Assembly (NCBI GenBank): GCA_032719365.1
Contig: CM064869.1
Location: 23,841,504 to 23,905,503 of the forward strand
Direction: 5' to 3'
DNA length: 64,000 nucleotides
From: Prinsepia uniflora
Taxonomy: Eukaryota; Streptophyta; Magnoliopsida; Rosales; Rosaceae
The position numbers and the translations under genes were made by a program. The number at the start of each line of letters is the position of its first letter. The stretch's first letter is position 1. Below the pieces are notes generated by a model that was given only the letters and a program-made list of their open reading frames with translations, was not told the DNA's origin and made no database searches. Shown piece after piece: positions 46,223 through 59,108 of the stretch.

Positions 46223-46562
46223 CTTGGAGGGTTATCAAAACCACTAAAACGTGTGAATGGACAAAAATAACTTTTGGAAATCATATTTATTTTGAACCAT
46301 ACGCAATTTACCCTCCATTTTATGAAAACTAATTCTTATAATTCATATCAATTCTAAAATTAAAATCCAAAATCCAGTATAAATCCAGAATACGAAATAT
46401 GAAAGTTCCTCGTAAAACATGCACTAAAACAATTTTCAGAAAAATCACCAAAAAATCATATAAAATCATAATTGAGTCACTTTCAAGAAAATCAAATAAT
46501 AAATCATGTCAAACATGTAAATATACATGCATAAGAGTTTAAGGAAAAGAAAGTCCACTCAC
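46223..46562 (-). other. Predicted LTR intron in E, 5' LTR copy (shortened)
   Basis: Donor GTGAGT in TGTGAGTGGAC (46553-46563), acceptor CCCTCCAAG ending 46223. The complementary box GTCCATTCACA ends at 46249 and pairs with one G-U. Only 340 bp remain after the deletion. Confidence 0.45.
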
Positions 46563-47451
46563 ACTCTGTCCGTACAGTTTGATACCGAGTTGCACGCATT
46601 TCTGTGATTTTTGAAACCTTCTCCACCTGCCATAATTCACTTTTAGGGTCACTAACATCTCAAATAGCTCACACTTTAATCCCTAAACTTTTTGGAATTT
46701 TAAATGAATTTAAAATAACCCCTAAACTTTTGGACAGTCAAAACTGCCCGGAGACGATGTCCAATCATCTCGAAAATTGTACCGTTAGACTTGTAGGATC
46801 AAGAACTTAACATTTCATGGATGTCAAATTCGTAGACGGAGTGACACGCGCCCCTACGCACTGATCACATGGGTTGCGAGTGGTGGCCATGTGTCACACT
46901 ATTCACTCGTCTTCCTCACCCATTTCTCTAGTTTTCGGGTCGCTCAACCCGATTATAAAACCCTCAACTCTCAACCTTATTAAGTTCTTTTCCATCCAAT
47001 CTTCTCTACACTAGCTCGGGAAGGGATCTATGTATTCAAATTCAAAGAAACTTACCTCACAATTGGCTTTGATTTCTTGATCTTTTGGTCCATGTTCCAA
47101 CACCCTTCCTACCACTCTTCACGCCCAAACCTTCTTCGCTTTTGTTCCAAATTAACCTTATGGACTCGGCCAACATCCTAGTATCTTCAGTTTGGCGCCA
47201 AAAGGCCTTGAAATGAAATCACGACCCACAGCCAAAACCTTGGCTTCATGGGCTCTCGGTTGATTCTCGGGTCTGGACATCTCCTCCATTATTTCTCAGT
47301 TTTTTTTCCTCATCTTTCCCATTCCTTTTTTCTTCCTGGTTCTTTCTCTTATTTCTCTATCTTTCTGGTTCTTCTGCCCTCAAGGTTTTGGCTTGTTCAT
47401 GGTTGTTTTTTCCTTTTTCGATCACTCCACACCGAACAAACTCAACGCCAC

Positions 47452-47456
<5 letters not shown>

Positions 47457-47487
<31 letters not shown>
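47457..47487. repeat. (AT)15 microsatellite in E 5' LTR
   Basis: Expanded from the (AT)6 at the same place in the 3' LTR (42655-42667). It lies at the expected TATA position for minus-strand transcription. Confidence 0.85.
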
Positions 47488-47488
<1 letters not shown>

Positions 47489-47809
47489 TTAGGAGTAAGT
47501 CAGTGAAGAATTAGGGAAGAAAGAACCATAATTTTCTAGACACGTGTCCCTTCACCAAATATCCTATGGTGAAATTACCATATTGCCCTTAGCCAGTTTT
47601 GACCCGTATCGAATCCTTCCAATATCCGATTTTGACATGCTATATATCTACAGACTCAAGAGTCAGAGACCTTCGTAATGGTCCTTTCAGAACGTCCAAC
47701 CAATATCCGGGTCAAAAGGCAATGTTTGACCTTTCAAGGGTAAAATCACCAATTGCATTAAATTTTCCAAATATGATTTTCCTTGAATGTCCAGGTCATT
47801 ACGAACTAT

Positions 47810-50070
47810 TGATGTTTGAAATTATTTTCAACTACTACAATTAAACCTTGTGTTTGTTTTTATTTTAATAAGTTTTCTTTCCTTGTAGCTATTGTTAAAT
47901 GTTTTAAACTTTTCTAACCTGATTTCACGTTTCATCTTACGTGTCTCATTTAACATACTTGACTTATTTTGGAGATTTCTTTCTTTCTCTTTTTGTGATT
48001 TACAAATCCTTAATGTTTGGACAAATTTGAATTCATATGCATTTTCTTGTTAACTAAACGTTTTAGAAAAAAAGAAATTTGGAATTGATGAGTTTCAACT
48101 TTTACTAAATAATTCTTTTCGATTTGATGACATCGATCTTTTGGGGTCCTATGTATCCATTGTGTTTTAGGCTGCAATTTGATCAAATTTGATTCTTGAA
48201 TCATTTACCTTGCACAAATCTTTCTATGACCTTTTACTAGGTATAGCTTGCGTTGAAGTTAGTAGACGGAGCTGGTTAACCAAATTTTTTTTATTAGAGT
48301 TTTTGACCATGTGGGAAAGAACGTTGATATTGGTTTGATGAACTAGTAGCTTCTGGTGGTCCTACCACTGTGGTCAACGTGCGTTATGAGTTAGAACTTT
48401 GCAACAAGTTACAAGTTCTACGATCTATTGTTAACTTTGTACAAGGTTGTTAAGTTAGACTTCTGAAGTGAAAGTTGGAATCACTGATCGGGATAATGTC
48501 TTAGTTAGTAAAGATCTTAGTATGGAGAAATTATAGCCACTACCCTTGTTTATTTCATTAACCTTTTACTAAGGAAACTTTACCCATTGAGTAAATGGAA
48601 GAGTTTTTGCTCCCTGACTAAGCTTGGTAATCATTATTCAAGATTCTTCTAGGTGCTCGGCCATCGGGATTGTTGAATTAGTATTCTGGTGTTGAGTTTT
48701 GGGATTTCATTTCTGTCACTTAAATTCCTTCTAGAAATTGGATAAGCATACATATAGATAATTTCATTCCTAAAGTTTTCCTAACATCACTTGGGTAGTG
48801 GAGAGACATCCCTACACCATTGGAAACCTTCTTATCATTCTAGCTTGAAGGGACTGAAAGTAGGACATATCATGCTTGGTATCGAACTCGGGAGCGAGAT
48901 TTGAGCTCTTAGTAATTAGCTGGAGAGTAAAGTGAATCTTAAGGTTACAAATTGAAAGGATTTTGCCGTGAATGAGATTGAACGAAGTTAGTCGATACCT
49001 TCACCTTAAGAATTACCACTAGGTTGTGAGATAAGAACTATTGTGTTGTTAAGTCACTTATTCCCTTCCAAGAGTTAAGTCGTATTTCGAGATGTGGTTG
49101 CACTTTCACTGGTTTTGGACTTAAGGGGTAAGAGAAACTTTTGTGTTATTCAATGCCTCCTTGGTTAAAGAACTATCTAGTCGTGATGGCTATTAGGAGA
49201 AATTGAAAGAACTATCGAGGAAGTTGAGTTCTTGAAATTTGACAGTTGGTAACTTAAAGATATTTCTTTCCCTACTTCCAAATTTGAGCACAATTAGAAT
49301 AGTGCTTGTATAATAGTGTACTCAATAACTTTTGAAACTTGAGACTTGGGCGAAATTAGTTACTCTAATACCTGATGTGCCCCTTAGACCGTTAACTAAG
49401 GGAACTAGTTGGTAGATTGTTAATAGTTGTTTGAGTTAGTAAGAATCCTAAGTGACCATTTGTGACAAAGTTAGTCATTATAATCATAAGAAGCTTGTAA
49501 TTTGTTAGAAAGATTAGTTGGTACCTCATACAATCAAGTGCTTAAGATTAATGAGCTTGATGTTAGTAATTGTTATCTCGATGCACGTGCTTAGATTAGT
49601 TAGACAAGAAATAGGGAGACAATGACACGAGTTACGTTATGAGACAATTGGAACACAATAGGCTTGTTTCGCTTGACCTACTTGAATTTATTAGTGAAGG
49701 AGAATGTACTTTTGAAGGTTTAGTATTTATTCGAGAAACACTTGTTGTTGCCTGAGGAACCCTTATAAGACATTAAGAAAAATATTCAGAAAAACTCTGA
49801 TTTGTTGTATTACTTGAGGACAATCTACAATGAGTTTCTAAAGTTTTAACTGGAGAGACACATTAGACTTTTGATGTTAAAAACTGACAATGTTAAAAAC
49901 TAACGAACTACTTGAGAGAGACAATTAACGACTGGATCATACAAGAAAGTTGAGCTCATGACTATGGAGGTACAAAGGAATTAGAATAACCATTATGGGT
50001 TGTGCGTTTGACTTGTATTGAACAAATTTCGAGGATGAAATTTTATTGAGAGAGCTAGATAGATACATCC
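47810..50070 (+). mobile_element. Decayed gypsy internal region, right part
   Basis: Continues 39427-40547 across E. Ends with TTTCGAGGATGAAATTTTAT (50029-50048), the phrase usual just before the 3' LTR of plant gypsy elements. No intact frame; protein domains are not recognisable. Confidence 0.55.
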
Positions 50071-50074
50071 CGCA

Positions 50075-51132
50075 CCAAAAATTAGAAATTAAAAACTGAA
50101 AACTTGAAATTACCAATTTATGCCTATGAGTTTTTGTTTCGGGCTTTAAATAGTTTGGGATTTGGTTCTCCAGACCTAAAACCCATGTCAAATACAAGCC
50201 CAAGAGGTCCAAACCCAACCCATCTTCAACCTTAAAGAGCTATAGTGAAGACACTTAGGATATGCATTTTAAACACACACACACGCCCTTTCAAGCTTGT
50301 CAGTGGAAAACACACCCATCACCATCATCGTTTCCTCCTACAAACTCGACCACCACCCATTTTGATCATCTACTTCTCATGAAGCCATTAGATTGGGCCA
50401 TAAGCCATTGGGCCACCATGACTCAGACTGCAGAGTAAGACCCAACTTGGGACTGATCATAACTCGAAAATTTTGTGACCTAACCAAGTAAGCTCATTCC
50501 CTGAGAGTTCAATCTTGAGGTTATTAGTATTTAGGGCTTCTTTTTAAGCCAATTGCATTAGGTTTTGTGGGAGGAACGACATCGATCGAGCTCGTAAGAA
50601 ACTACAGAACTATTGAACCTATACAAGATGAAAACAACTCTGTTGGTCTTGCATTTCACTGACCAATGTGGATGGAGCTTTGAGGGAGGGAAACACGATG
50701 GAGCTGAAGCTTCTCAAAAATTTGTCGGCCAACTCAGCGTTTGATCAGCTTGGAGCTCGTGCTTACTTGATTTTTCGGGTGATTTGGACTCATCGACCAG
50801 TTTGTGAATGGACCTCCTTTACTTGTTTTATACCCTTGCTTTATTGCTTTCATGTTTTTATGTACTTTATTATGATGCATGCTAGCCTATGATTTTACTT
50901 GATGTTTTCCCGAGCATGCTAGTTTATGACTTCCTTTTCCTTTTTGGTGGTTTCAGGCGGGACTGCTTTTTACGCTGATGATTTCCTGAGCATGCTAGTT
51001 GATGATTATACTTGATGTTTTCCCGAGTATGATTGATTAAGTTAATTACTACATTAGCATGTCTGGTTAGTTTAGTCGTGATAAGTACATTGTTGTCCTG
51101 GGACAATTATTGAGATAGTGATGATAGAACTG
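50075..51132 (+). mobile_element. 3' LTR of old element D, truncated by B2
   Basis: Matches 27118-28148 plus 36022 onward. Carries TGTGAATGGAC at 50803-50813. Uninterrupted where T sits in the other copy. Cut at 51132 by B2. Confidence 0.7.
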
Positions 51133-52497
51133 TAACGACCCGGAAGTTTAAGAAAACATAAATGACGATTTTACCCCTGAAGGTCAAAAGTTGACTTTTT
51201 GACTGGGACTCCTTTTGAATGTTTTGTGTGGGCCGTTACTTAAATCTCGAACTCCAGAATACATAGACATGCAGTATGCCAAAAATGGAGTTCGAATATA
51301 TTTATTTTAGGTCTAAATAGTATATGGGCATTTTGGTAAGTTTGTAATGAAAGGTATTTTTGTATTTTCTAGAGAAACCTAAGATTATCTAGAAGGCTCT
51401 TTTATTTCTCTCCCATTCTTCCACCAATATACTACATCTATATAAATGTGTATGTGTGTGGATATAAGTGTTCAGGGGAAGTTGCACCGATAAATGAAGA
51501 AAAATGAAGGAAATGAAGAAAAATAGGGAAAAAGGTTGAACCGAAAAAGATGGATGCGGAGAAAACTAGAGGGAAATAGAGGAAGAAGAAAAGAAAGAAG
51601 GAAGAGAGATTGAACACCCAGACCTGTGAGTCCAGAATAGAGAATCGAAAATATGAGCAAAACCAAAAATCGGTTGTTGAGTTATTAAGAGCTCCTAGCT
51701 TGCATCCACGGGCCACTGACGTTCTGTTGAGGTCTCTACGAGTCTTTTAGGACGAAAAAAAAAGTAGGTTGCACATGGTAACAGACTTAAAATCAAACTT
51801 GAGTTGGGCCGTGAGTTCATGATTGACCATTGTGAATTTTAGGTGTGTCCTTTCTGTTTTAAGATTATAGAACCTTTACTAGATGTACTTAGAGTAGATT
51901 AAATGTGGAACGGAAGAAAAAAGACGAAAATCGAAGGAAATATGGCCAGGTCTAGTCGTCATATCGAATAACCCGAGTTGCAGACCCAACGAGAGGAAGG
52001 TGGTCACCTTGTAGCAACACGTGACCTCCACGCACAGAGGCCTTTTGGTGGCGTGTGTGGCGTCGCCTTAGGTCTGGTTCAACATGAAAGTTATTACTTT
52101 TTGCATTCGAAGTTTAATGGTACATTGTTTGGGTTAATTGGGCACCATTTTAGGGCAGTTCTAATTGTCTTAAGTATTACGTGTTATTTAAAATTATTAA
52201 TTAAAAACCTACAAATTATGGAATATTAAGATAAGGCCATTTTAGGTCCTTAACAAAATACAATGATGAGTTATTATGATTTGAAGATGTGTAAAAAGGA
52301 TGTATAATTAGGTTTTAAGTTAAAAGGTTTAATGTATGTGATGATATTGTTATTTTTTTGGTCTTAACTACTTTATCAAAAAGAATTTGGCTTTGGACAT
52401 ATTGAAATATTACTTAAGTTATAAGGATGGTTATTATTAGGTAAAAGTTAATACATCACTTACTTTCTGATTATGATTTATATTTTGTGTAATGACC
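51133..52497 (+). mobile_element. LTR fragment B2, second gypsy family
   Basis: Starts TGTAACGACCCGGAAG, with the same early modules as B1 and E (AAAAGTTGACTTTTTGAC). Cut at 52497 by element A; its remainder is beyond the window. No coding region. Confidence 0.65.
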
Positions 52498-53971
52498 CGT
52501 CCCTGATTTTAGGATTAATTAACACTTAATTACGGATTAGTGGGGCTAATCGCGGATTAGCCGAGGTTTAACGCACGTTCAGAGCGAAATTACGATTTTG
52601 CTCCTAAACGAGGGTGAAAAGTTGACTTTTAACCCGGGAGGTCCAATGGCCTAGGGTCGAGGACCGTTACGTAGACCGAGTCGATACGAATCCGTAGACA
52701 GGTGGCACGTTGAAATCGGACATTCAACGGAAAAGTTACGGTTCAAGGAAGTTTCAAGGTATTATTTACAGCAGTACGTTTTACGAGGCAAAAATGGACT
52801 TTTCTCCTCAAGTGGGCCCCAGACTTTTGAAATGGCCCAATGGATGAGTGATAAGTGTCACCTATCCATTGTACACCATTTCCCATACATGCATCTGTAT
52901 ACCTTTTCCTATTCCATTTTACCACCAAACCCGAACCCATCGAACACGACCCCAAATCCCTTCCCTCACCTGGTTTCGACCTGAGATAGGAACAAAGAGT
53001 GACTGAGGTCCGTGAGGACGTGATAGTGGCTGGGTGAAGATAGGACCGCCGTGGACGGCGGCGTTGGCCTAGGGAAAAGGTAAAAACCCAAACCCCATGT
53101 ATGTTTCGAATTTCAATTTCGGGTTTTGGACATTATGGGAGTTAGATGTTTATTAGTATGTGTTTAGGAGGTTGGTAGGAAGTTTAGGAGAAGGTTTTGG
53201 ACAGTGGAAAGTGGTTGTGCAGCCCAGAATGGCGGCTGGAAGATTTTTGGTGGCTGTCCACCGAATTTGATTTCCCGCCAAGTTAACGCAAACCGATCCT
53301 CCCAATCTTTTTTTAGGGATCCTAGGAACCTATGGAAACCCTTAGGATGAAGGTTGGACCCCTAGAAGTGCCCCGACCATGATTAGGAAGTTTTAGGTTA
53401 AAATGGTTTTTAGAACCAATGGCTTGTAGGCTTGGTTTTTTCGATTTAAGGACATGGTTAGGTAGGAAATGAAGAAAGGAAACTATAGGAATTGGAATGG
53501 GTGAAAAGGATGAAAAATGAAGGAGATATGGGTTCCGACCGGTCACACCGGTCCAGTTGGACCGGCCGAACCAGTGAATTGGCCAGACCGGCCGTCGCGA
53601 GGTTAAAGACGGGTACTGTGCAGGGCGCGTGGTTCCCAAGTGCAGCCCCTTTGAGCGGTGCGTGAGGGTGCATGGCCCACTTTTTGGGGAAGGTTCCAAC
53701 ATGTGAAATCATCTATTCGATGTAACGAACATTTGAGACTGGTTTCGTGTTGATTGGACGTCATTTCGATATAGTTCGGGACGTCCGAAGGTTTAGGATC
53801 GGGTTTAAAAATAGTTAAAAATTCTGAAAAATTACGGGGCTTTAATGAGGGGTTAATTAAGTAGTTAGTAACCTTCTAAAGTGATTTGGACAGGTTTGAA
53901 AACCCCGGAGACGGTGATTGGCTTGGGAGAGGCGTATGACACGCGTATCGAGGCGCGACTTTGGACAGTCT

Positions 53972-55252
53972 GTGAGTGGACCTTGTTTTCTAAATTGATG
54001 CATGCATAAATGTTTCATATATGTTTTAATACATGTTTTGTGATGCCATGAGTGCATTTGTGTGTGTTTACGTATTTGCACGTACTTCGAGATTTTCGAT
54101 TTTATACGATGCTTATACGTGTTTGTTGTTTCGGTTTTAATGAAATGGGTTCAGTTTTGAAAAGGTAAACTCGGACATAAGACCCATTTGGTTTGGTCTC
54201 GGGCATGTAGCCCTATTGATGACCTACGGGTCTGAGTCGTGGTTGCGACGAGTGCTGTGTGCATGGCGACGGACGACACGACGCTCGCCTCCGGACTAGG
54301 ATGTGTTCCTTCTGGAGAGGTCACAATGCACGATTAGTTATCGAGCAGCCACTGAAGGTTCGACTTCGGAGTGCTGACGGTTTAAGAAATCGATCGGTAA
54401 TGTGTGCACCATGATCTAGAGGTGGTCGCGTCGGTTGATATGTTCACGGCGACATACTAGGATTGAGAGCGGTTCTGGATGGATGGTTGAACATATCACT
54501 ACGATTGGAATCGTGAGTGACCCTGAGATATCGGGCTCGATGCCCCATGGATTTTGAGTTCAGGCTTGAGGCCCAGTTAGTTTACGTTTGTGATTTTGGG
54601 TCGGGGACCTATAAATGGATTTTCTGGTTTCATGACGGTTTATGGGGACTGGGCATGAATCCTTGAAAGATTTGAGAGGTTTTAAGAATGATTTCAAATG
54701 GTTTTTCATATACCATCCTTATTTATGGATTGTCTCCTCCGGGGAGGGTCGTTGGCCTGGTTGGACCCTGCAGTAGTCACGGAGCACTAACTAAGTGGAG
54801 TTGCCCCCGTTGGGTACCTTACGTTCAGCAAGGCTTATGGATTATAACCCCTAAGGAGGGTAATTGATCTGCGGACACTGACCTAGGTGGACCCTGGAGA
54901 GACTTGGGATTTGAGACCCCGGGCAGCACGGGCGTAGATTTAGAAACCATGACAGGATTGGTTATATGTTCTATATTATATATTATATAATATATATATA
55001 TTATATAATATATATATATATATATATATACTGGTTTTGGGCTGAGTCCCACATGGATTTGGGCAGTGGCCCGTATGGTTGGTTTCATTTACGATTTTGG
55101 GCCAAGGCCTTAACTAATGGTTTGGTAAATGGTTTTCAAATGCATGCATACTTTTTAGTGAAGGGTATAAATATCTGCCTTTTTATGAAAATGTATTTAT
55201 AAATTCTTTATTTTGTCCATTCACAGCTTTTAATGTTTTGAATGCCCTTCAG
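53972..55252 (+). other. Predicted LTR intron in A
   Basis: Donor GTGAGT in TGTGAGTGGAC (53971-53981), acceptor AATGCCCTTCAG ending 55252, complementary box GTCCATTCACA at 55215-55225 (one G-U pair). Confidence 0.5.
54971..55031. repeat. AT/TATA microsatellite in A
   Basis: About 60 bases of TA and ATATT units inside the predicted intron. Confidence 0.9.
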
Positions 55253-55446
55253 GTTGATGGCGGATGCGGGTTGTAGTAAAGACTGAGACATCACACTCCT
55301 CTTTAGGATCCCGGCGTTCTCTGAAGTCCCGAGTGGGCTAAAGTCGGAATTTTCCTTTGTTTGACACTCTGTGCCAGACGGAATCAAGCGCGTCCCCCGT
55401 TAATCCCAGGGGGATTGGGACGGGTCCTGACAAGTGGTATGAGAGC

Positions 55447-57349
55447 AGGTTGGATCATATGATAGTCATGGTACTCTAATACCAAAGTGGTATCAGAGTG
55501 GGTTTTGCTCTCATAGCGACGTACAGGTCGAGGATGTGATGTCTCTACAGTGGTAACAGCTCGTCATCAACCTGATAATTAGGGTAAGAGTAAGAGGATT
55601 CAGTGGAATTGAATCCTGGTTAGATTTTGTTTTAGCACGAGGTGCGCTGGTTTAGGGTCAGTTTGGCATAGGATGCCGTGTGTTTCGAGAAATTAGATCT
55701 CGAGTAGGATAGATATTCGTCTGAATCCAACGGCTTAGAGCCGTAAAGTTACTGGAGATAGGACCCAGTGGACTAATAGACACCGTATGACAACCTGAGA
55801 GTTGATACCGTCGAGTAGTCATGACAAGATATGGCACGGAGCAAAGTGGAACTAGTGGAGGTCGGACGTTAGCATCGTTCACGATAGAACTACAAGGATC
55901 AGAGATTTTGTCGCTAGGAACAGTCAGGCGTATGATGACCCTAGTTGAGACTGTTGGGAATAGGAACGCTTGATTTTACTTGGCGTGAGATGCCATGTTT
56001 CGGTGTGTTGAGTCCTGGAGGGATGTCGACTGGCAGGGGATGCCACGGTATAGTTGTTGTGCGGAAGTAGGGACGGAGTATGGCCAAATTATTGTGAAGG
56101 CCAGCGGCTAGGAGCCGTAGAGTTACGAGGGGACGAGATCCTCAGACTGTGGTTACTAGTTGATAGGACACCAGTATCGGAGTATGATGACTCCTTGTAG
56201 TTGAGTGCGAGGGATCACTCGAGATGGACGGGATGCAGAGAGCAACCGGGTTCGCATAAACCCTAGTTGGTGAGTAATCAGACGAGTGACCAGAAAAGTG
56301 GTACTTGTCGATTGGATTCCGAGGTGGACCTATCGGTGGACGTTGTGTGTTGAGCAGTTGGTGCCGGCGGTGAGTTGACCGCTTAGGTTCGGAGTCTCGG
56401 TGGTGTTGTATGTGGGTTGTGTCGGTACGAGCTCGTGGTATGTACCACCATCGAGGCTGGAGTTATTGATGGTTGTTGAGAATCAGGGGACGTTCGGGGA
56501 CCGTTCATCTTCTGGCATGGATTGTCGGAATGGCCGTACCTAGAGTCGTGGGGTACGAGAGAGGCAGAGATGATGAGCCACGAGCTGAGGGTATCCCAGT
56601 TGTGATGTGCTCATGGTTGGCTCCTACCACTATACGACGAGGAAGATTTGTCGACTAGTGTAGACTCTTGGGAATCGTGTGGAGATGACTAAGTTGTGAT
56701 TAGACGGAATGGCATAATTGGACGACTTGAACAGCGATGGAAGAAGCTGAAGAGAATCTATGGAAGTGTTTAGTTCGAAAGGAAAGGATTATGCATTACA
56801 GTAATTATCAGAGAATACTCCTAGTTGGAGGAGGACTTCGGTTTTTCCACCAGCTCAATAATGGAAAAGTTAGGTATGCATCCAATATGATTGCAACTAC
56901 TCTCGATTTCGAAGTTAGTAAAGGAAATGATCGTTTTTGACTCTGTGTCAGTTGAGGTTGAGCGCCGCCAGTACGGTGGTCACGTATTGATTGGTGGACT
57001 GATGATTGGCCTTGGGTCCGTGATCTTGAAAGATTATGGTGGAGATGAGGAAAGTGAGTGTTGGTGCAGATGGTATTTAGTGTCGTTGGATGTGATGAGT
57101 AAGTGTCCAAGGTAGTTGGACCCAAAGTGGACCCACGACGGATAAAGATGAATTTGGTCTGGGGTGAGTGAGATCGAGTCGTGTGGTAACGATCAGAGTG
57201 GTCGAAATGATTGAGGTGATTGTGGCGACCTTGAGGCGAGTAGACCAAGGTCTAGTCGTCATTGGAATGAATTGCCTTGCTAATTATGCTAAGTTAGGAG
57301 CAGAGGAGAATGGTATTGTGAGACAGTCGAAGAATATTTGGAGTAGTTG
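55447..57349 (+). other. Internal region of A, no gene seen
   Basis: GC-balanced sequence with phrases such as GGCTAGGAGCCGTAGAGTTA repeated in variant form (GGCTTAGAGCCGTAAAGTTA at 55724; GGCTAGGAGCCG at 56107). No frame has recognisable domains. Confidence 0.55.
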
Positions 57350-57782
57350 TGTAACGACCCGAAAAATTTGAAAAAGGAAAATTTGGAAAATTTGAAGGAA
57401 ATTACGATTTTTCCCCAGGTTATAAGGGCCGAAAGTTGACTTTTTGACCAGGACCTTGTTTGGACTTTCCGTAAGTGCTGTTGGATAGGTCTCAAGACGC
57501 TGAATCCGTAGACAGGCGGCATGCGTCAATCGGAGTTCGGATGTAAAAGATAAGAGTCTGAGACAGCGAATGGCAATTTGGTAATTTTGCAAAAGAAGGG
57601 TAAATTGGTAAATTGGCACAGTATTGGATGACTCAGCCGTATTGGTGAGTCATTTGAGTCTTTAGGTGACATCTGTCACCTTATAAACACGATTGGTGGA
57701 AAATTGATGATATTTGGTTTTGAATACATATACATAGACATGTACGCGTGAAGGAAGAACAGAGCAGCAAAACAGCTCATCC
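57350..57782 (+). mobile_element. LTR fragment B3, second gypsy family
   Basis: Starts TGTAACGACCCGAAAAA and contains AAAGTTGACTTTTTGACC and GAATCCGTAGACAGGCGGCA as other LTRs do; a TATAAA lies at 57682-57687. Cut at 57782 by element C. Confidence 0.65.
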
Positions 57783-58020
57783 TGACAGGACCCACCCCTA
57801 ATCCCTCGGGATTAAGGGCTAAGTCCTGCTCCATTCTAACCTATGCATGACACGAAGGCTAACCAACCGTCCAACCTCCATGTGACACGTAAGTCGGACA
57901 AGGGATTCTCGATCCGACCGTCCAAAAACTTCCGAACTTCCCAGAGTGTATGGAAAACTACTGTGGATCTTGTGTGTGATGTCTCCGTCTCTCTTGACCA
58001 ACAGCCCACACCGCTACAAC

Positions 58021-59108
58021 CTAGAGGTTATCGAAAACACAAAAAGACTGTGAGTGGACAAAAATAAAGTATAAGTTTAAAACAGTTCATATACATTTAT
58101 ACCCTCAAATTAAAAACCAATGCATGCATATCAAATTCATGTCATAAAACCATTCAATATTCCGGTTAAGCAAACCATGTAAGAGAAACCGAACACAGTT
58201 TCCATTTCTCAAATCCCGGGCCTCAGCCCAAAACCATCGAAAACCATTCCATCCGGGCATAGCCCAAAACATCGGAAAACCTATATTGAAAACCATCAAC
58301 ATCAAATCTCAGTGAAAACCCAAAACATATTTGAAACCACATTTCCTTCCATCAAATCTGTTGGATCTATCCGAGTCTTTAAACTCAATCCAGACCTCAA
58401 TATAATCTGAGTCTTTAAACTCAATAGGCCTACGGGGGAAATATCAATATCCGAGTCTTTAAACTCCCGAGTCTTTAAACTCAATCCGGGTCTTTAAACC
58501 CAATCCGGGTCCGTCCCCGTCATAATCACATCCGGGTCTTTAAACCCAATAACCAGATCCAGCAAATCTAATCCGTAAACCATTTGAAAACCATTTTCCA
58601 TTTCCGAATCTGAATCCGCAATCTCATTAGGATCCCGAATCCAAACCTAGAACTCATATCTATAACCATTTCCAAATCCGAGTTCGAAATCATCATTCGG
58701 TAAGCTAGCATCCGGAATAACCATTCCGAACCCAAACCCGAAACTCCATTTTCAAGTTCTAAACCGAATCCTGAATAGTTATCCGGAAATCCGATTCTAA
58801 AACCCGAAATCTCGTTAATCAAAACCATTTTCTGAACTGGGCTTCAAGCCCGAAATCACTTTTCCGAAATCCATTTTTAAATCACTGATATTAAATCATA
58901 TTTCAAATCCCAACATCAAATCATTAAAACCAGGTTCAAAACACAACATTATTCGAAATCTCGTAAAACATGCAAAACCGTAAATACCTCGAAAACCGTG
59001 CAAAATCGTAAACTATCAAGATCACAAATCAAATCATAGAATCATGTATAGAAAACATATAAAAACATATATGCATGCATCAAGAGTTAGAAAACAAAGT
59101 CCACTCAC
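58021..59108 (-). other. Predicted LTR intron in C
   Basis: Donor GTGAGT in TGTGAGTGGAC (59099-59109), acceptor AACCTCTAG ending 58021, box GTCCACTCACAG (58048-58059); 12 bp of perfect pairing. Confidence 0.5.

Larger units (their letters stand above)
40548..47804 (-). mobile_element. Non-coding long-LTR gypsy element E
   Basis: 7257 bp with LTRs of 2457 bp (40548-43004) and 1753 bp (46052-47804), flanked by the 5-bp duplication AACTA (40543-40547 and 47805-47809). Primer site at 46037-46048 and polypurine tract at 43005-43021 give minus orientation. The internal 3 kb holds no frame of note. The LTRs differ strongly, including a 0.7-kb deletion in the 5' LTR, so E is older than T. Confidence 0.9.
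46052..47804 (-). repeat. 5' LTR of element E, internally deleted
   Basis: Collinear with the 3' LTR except for about 0.7 kb missing at 46325-46335, exactly where the 3' LTR has its hairpin array. The outer end reads TTACG instead of TTACA. Confidence 0.85.
52498..57349 (+). mobile_element. Gypsy element A, 5' LTR and non-coding internal part
   Basis: 5' LTR 52498-55432 (TGTAATGACCCGTCCC...GGGTCCTGACA), same family as S1; primer site TGGTATGAGAGC at 55435-55446. The following 1.9 kb has no gag or pol motif. It stops at a new LTR start (B3), so A is interrupted and its 3' part is beyond the window. Confidence 0.75.

Noticed and set aside
56808..57248. A 146-codon minus-strand frame
   Set aside because: It is antisense to element A, spans A's internal region with no recognisable domain, and has the biased composition seen in other chance frames here.
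57350..57782. 3' LTR belonging to element A
   Set aside because: Its start (TGTAACGACCCGAAAAA) belongs to the other LTR family and does not match A's own LTR at 52498.
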